Assembly: GCA_023634235.1 (NCBI GenBank)
Contig: JAMKCF010000002.1
Location: forward strand, 14,999,091-15,063,090
Direction: 5' to 3'
Length of the DNA: 64,000 nt
Source of the DNA: Pisaster brevispinus
Taxonomy: Eukaryota; Echinodermata; Asteroidea; Forcipulatida; Asteriidae
Shown: one piece after another, positions 62,556-64,000 of the stretch
Position numbering within the stretch: position 1 is the first letter of the stretch
How the letters are laid out: each line of letters begins with the position of its first letter
Notes under the pieces: generated by a model
Database searches by the model: none
Told to the model about the DNA's origin: nothing
What the model saw: the letters and a program-made list of their open reading frames with translations, nothing else
Program-made: the position numbers and the translations under genes

Positions 62556-63320
62556 CCCCCATGTTTGTCATTACTTGCTCTTTACGGCAATTAATCAACA
62601 ATGTTAAGTAATTTAATGAGAGACTTGCTTAATAATGAAGTAGATAGATTTCTCTTGCAATGGACGTTCACACTGGATAAATTTGCTGGGAAAATTCCTG
62701 GGGACAAATTTAGTTTTCACACTTGAATTGCTGGCCCTTGCAAATTCCTGGGAAATAGCTCCCCCTGCTTGCATGGCTTGGGAGTAGGGTTAAGTAAGAT
62801 AACCGGGGTGTATCGAGCCTGGGGAGTATCCAGCCTGTGCCGCCAAGTAAGTAGGGCATCAAGCAAGCTAAATCATGGAGGACAGAGGGAAATCAATCCC
62901 ATTCACTCCTGGGTGAAGAGAAGCAATTATGTACTAGCAAAGACCTGGAGCTTGTTTACCAGGAAACATTGCTTATTATCTTCCATCCTGCTCAGCAAAT
63001 ATTTACGAAGTACCAGTTGCATGTATAAATAAGATAACTGGTTACCTGTGAGATTATCCTTTGGTAAGCTAAAAGATTGGATGTGATGTTACAGAAATTG
63101 AATTACAGTTCCACCTGTTTCCCTGTTGGTATTGCTGACCTCAACCTTCCGTCAGGTTGCATGGTCACCTTCTCTTTGAACAAATTTTTCAGTTTTCTTT
63201 TTCTAATTACAATGGTTATACTTATACACTGTATGTTGCACAATTCTCTAAAAAAAACTACACAATAAAACTGCAGAGACTGAAACTACTGTGGTAATAA
63301 AAAATTTTACTAAATGTAAA
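62556..63320 (+). other. OPA1: Probable OPA1 3' UTR
   Basis: This sequence follows the TGA stop. 62640-62770 includes repeat-like GGGAAAATTCCTGGG and CAAATTCCTGGGAAATAG words, and 62930-63070 has weak MITE A resemblance. The 3' boundary is inferred from the polyadenylation hexamers below; the mRNA end is not known. Confidence 0.55.
63264..63301 (+). terminator. Two polyadenylation signals for OPA1
   Basis: AATAAA occurs at 63264-63269 and again at 63296-63301, about 710 and 740 bp after the stop codon. They are the first canonical hexamers I noticed downstream of the stop. Confidence 0.5.
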
Positions 63321-63365
63321 TTCAGTTTTCTCTTGAGGGTGTCCATGGAGGTGGGTTTGATGAAG

Positions 63366-63480
63366 TGTGGCAGGGCGCCATAGGCGTACGACCCGGGGGG
63401 GGGGGGGGGGGGGGGGGGCGAGGGAGAGGGGGGAGCAACTGCCCTCCAAATTCGGGCAAAACAGTGGGGGAAATTAGGGA
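63366..63480 (+). repeat. Repeat with 24-bp poly-G tract
   Basis: GGGCGCCATAGGCGTACGAC precedes an uninterrupted G run at 63395-63418. GGAGCAACTGCCCTCCAAAT and TTCGGGCAAAA follow. The arrangement resembles a dispersed invertebrate repeat (my recollection, unverified). Proline-rich ORFs on the minus strand are artefacts of the G run. Confidence 0.55.
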
Positions 63481-63924
63481 AAAGCAAGAAGAAAACAAAT
63501 AAGGCAGAGGAAGCAAAAATACTTTTTATTTGAAATTGGTACTTGTGGTTTTATAATGTGTAAACTTTCGGACAGATCAACCCCTCTGCCCCCTTTAACC
63601 AAGGAGTCCCCAAATGCCGATGCAGAGAGCTTATTTCACATAGTGGGAGTAGATTTAACAAACTATTGGTCATGGTTCTGCTAATATAAAGCGTTGAAAA
63701 CTCTTATTGTTCTTGCCCAGTACAAAGCCTCTAGCCCTTTATAAAATACATTGGCATCAAATGCCTGTAGGTTTACAGTGTAAATTAATTTCCAAATGTT
63801 CAAAAGGTTCAATCGAACCTTTATAGTAAATATACACTTTGTGAAGAGTCTAGTAAAGTTTGATGATTGAGATGTGGATAACGGCAAAGGTTAAGCTCCT
63901 CTAGTTTGCTGCTGCATTTTAAAC
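63481..63924. other. Downstream flank, no recognised element
   Basis: No gene or repeat family was seen between the G-rich repeat and the MITE at the window edge. Confidence 0.4.
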
Positions 63925-64000
63925 GTAGAGCTGCTTAGCAGAATAGTTTGCTTAACAACTTTCTGCTGAGTGAGACTAAGCAGGATACCAGCCACAGATG
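63925..64000 (+). mobile_element. MITE family A, cut by the window end
   Basis: TAGAGCTGCTTAGCAGAATA, TTGCTTAACAACTTTCTGCT and AAGCAGGATACCAGCCACAG are the 5' arm and start of the middle of MITE A. Confidence 0.7.

Larger units (their letters stand above)
8936..62484 (+). other. OPA1: OPA1 terminal intron, 53,549 bp
   Basis: The donor GTAAGT at 8936 and acceptor TTTGCAG ending at 62484 flank phase-compatible exons (A plus AG gives Lys435). The other thirteen complete introns are 128-871 bp, so this one is roughly 90 times their mean. It is filled with repeats listed separately, and no confident nested gene was found. Confidence 0.9.

Noticed and set aside
61682..62097. CRISPR array
   Set aside because: The units are contiguous 68-bp tandem copies without unique spacers, in a eukaryotic intron.
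63248..63516. Proline-rich minus-strand ORFs
   Set aside because: The proline runs are the translation of a 24-base G homopolymer in three frames.

Overview
This window is animal nuclear DNA and is dominated by one protein-coding gene on the + strand: the 3' half of OPA1, the mitochondrial inner-membrane dynamin-like GTPase. Fifteen coding exons can be read with intact GT-AG splice sites and consistent phase. Together they give 457 complete codons, from near the end of the GTPase domain to the stop codon. The protein is clearly OPA1, but it is not vertebrate-like in detail. The repeat content (several tRNA-derived SINE families, MITEs bounded by TTAAAGG, foldback elements, long G/C homopolymers) resembles echinoderm genomes, probably a sea star. 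That taxonomic call is an inference from repeat style and the diverged OPA1 sequence, not a database match.

Layout. Positions 1-8935 hold fourteen closely spaced exons with introns of 128-871 bp. Positions 8936-62484 form a single 53,549-bp terminal intron. Positions 62485-62555 are the last coding exon (22 codons plus stop). Positions 62556 to about 63320 are the probable 3' UTR, with two AATAAA signals, and repeat-bearing flanking DNA follows to 64000.

The giant intron is mostly mobile-element debris: tRNA-headed SINEs, a MITE family ending in GGGCCCAATTTCATAGAG, two TTAAAGG-bounded MITE families (including a chimera of the two), foldback elements, minisatellite arrays of 69, 68, about 63 and 39 bp, two perfect palindromes of 36 and 34 bp, and two probable LINE reverse-transcriptase relics. 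I found no convincing nested protein-coding gene. The best candidate, a 234-codon minus-strand ORF near 56 kb, overlaps a foldback transposon at its 5' end.

I did not find a new defence, biosynthetic or mobile system. The observations most worth a second look are the extreme isolation of the last OPA1 exon, the possible intron-retention C-terminus, the apparent relationship between a foldback element at 19.9 kb and a satellite array at 40.8 kb, the same 68-bp minisatellite at two places in one intron, and the long perfect palindromes. All repeat boundaries were set by eye and should be read as plus or minus 10-30 bp unless a terminal inverted repeat is described.
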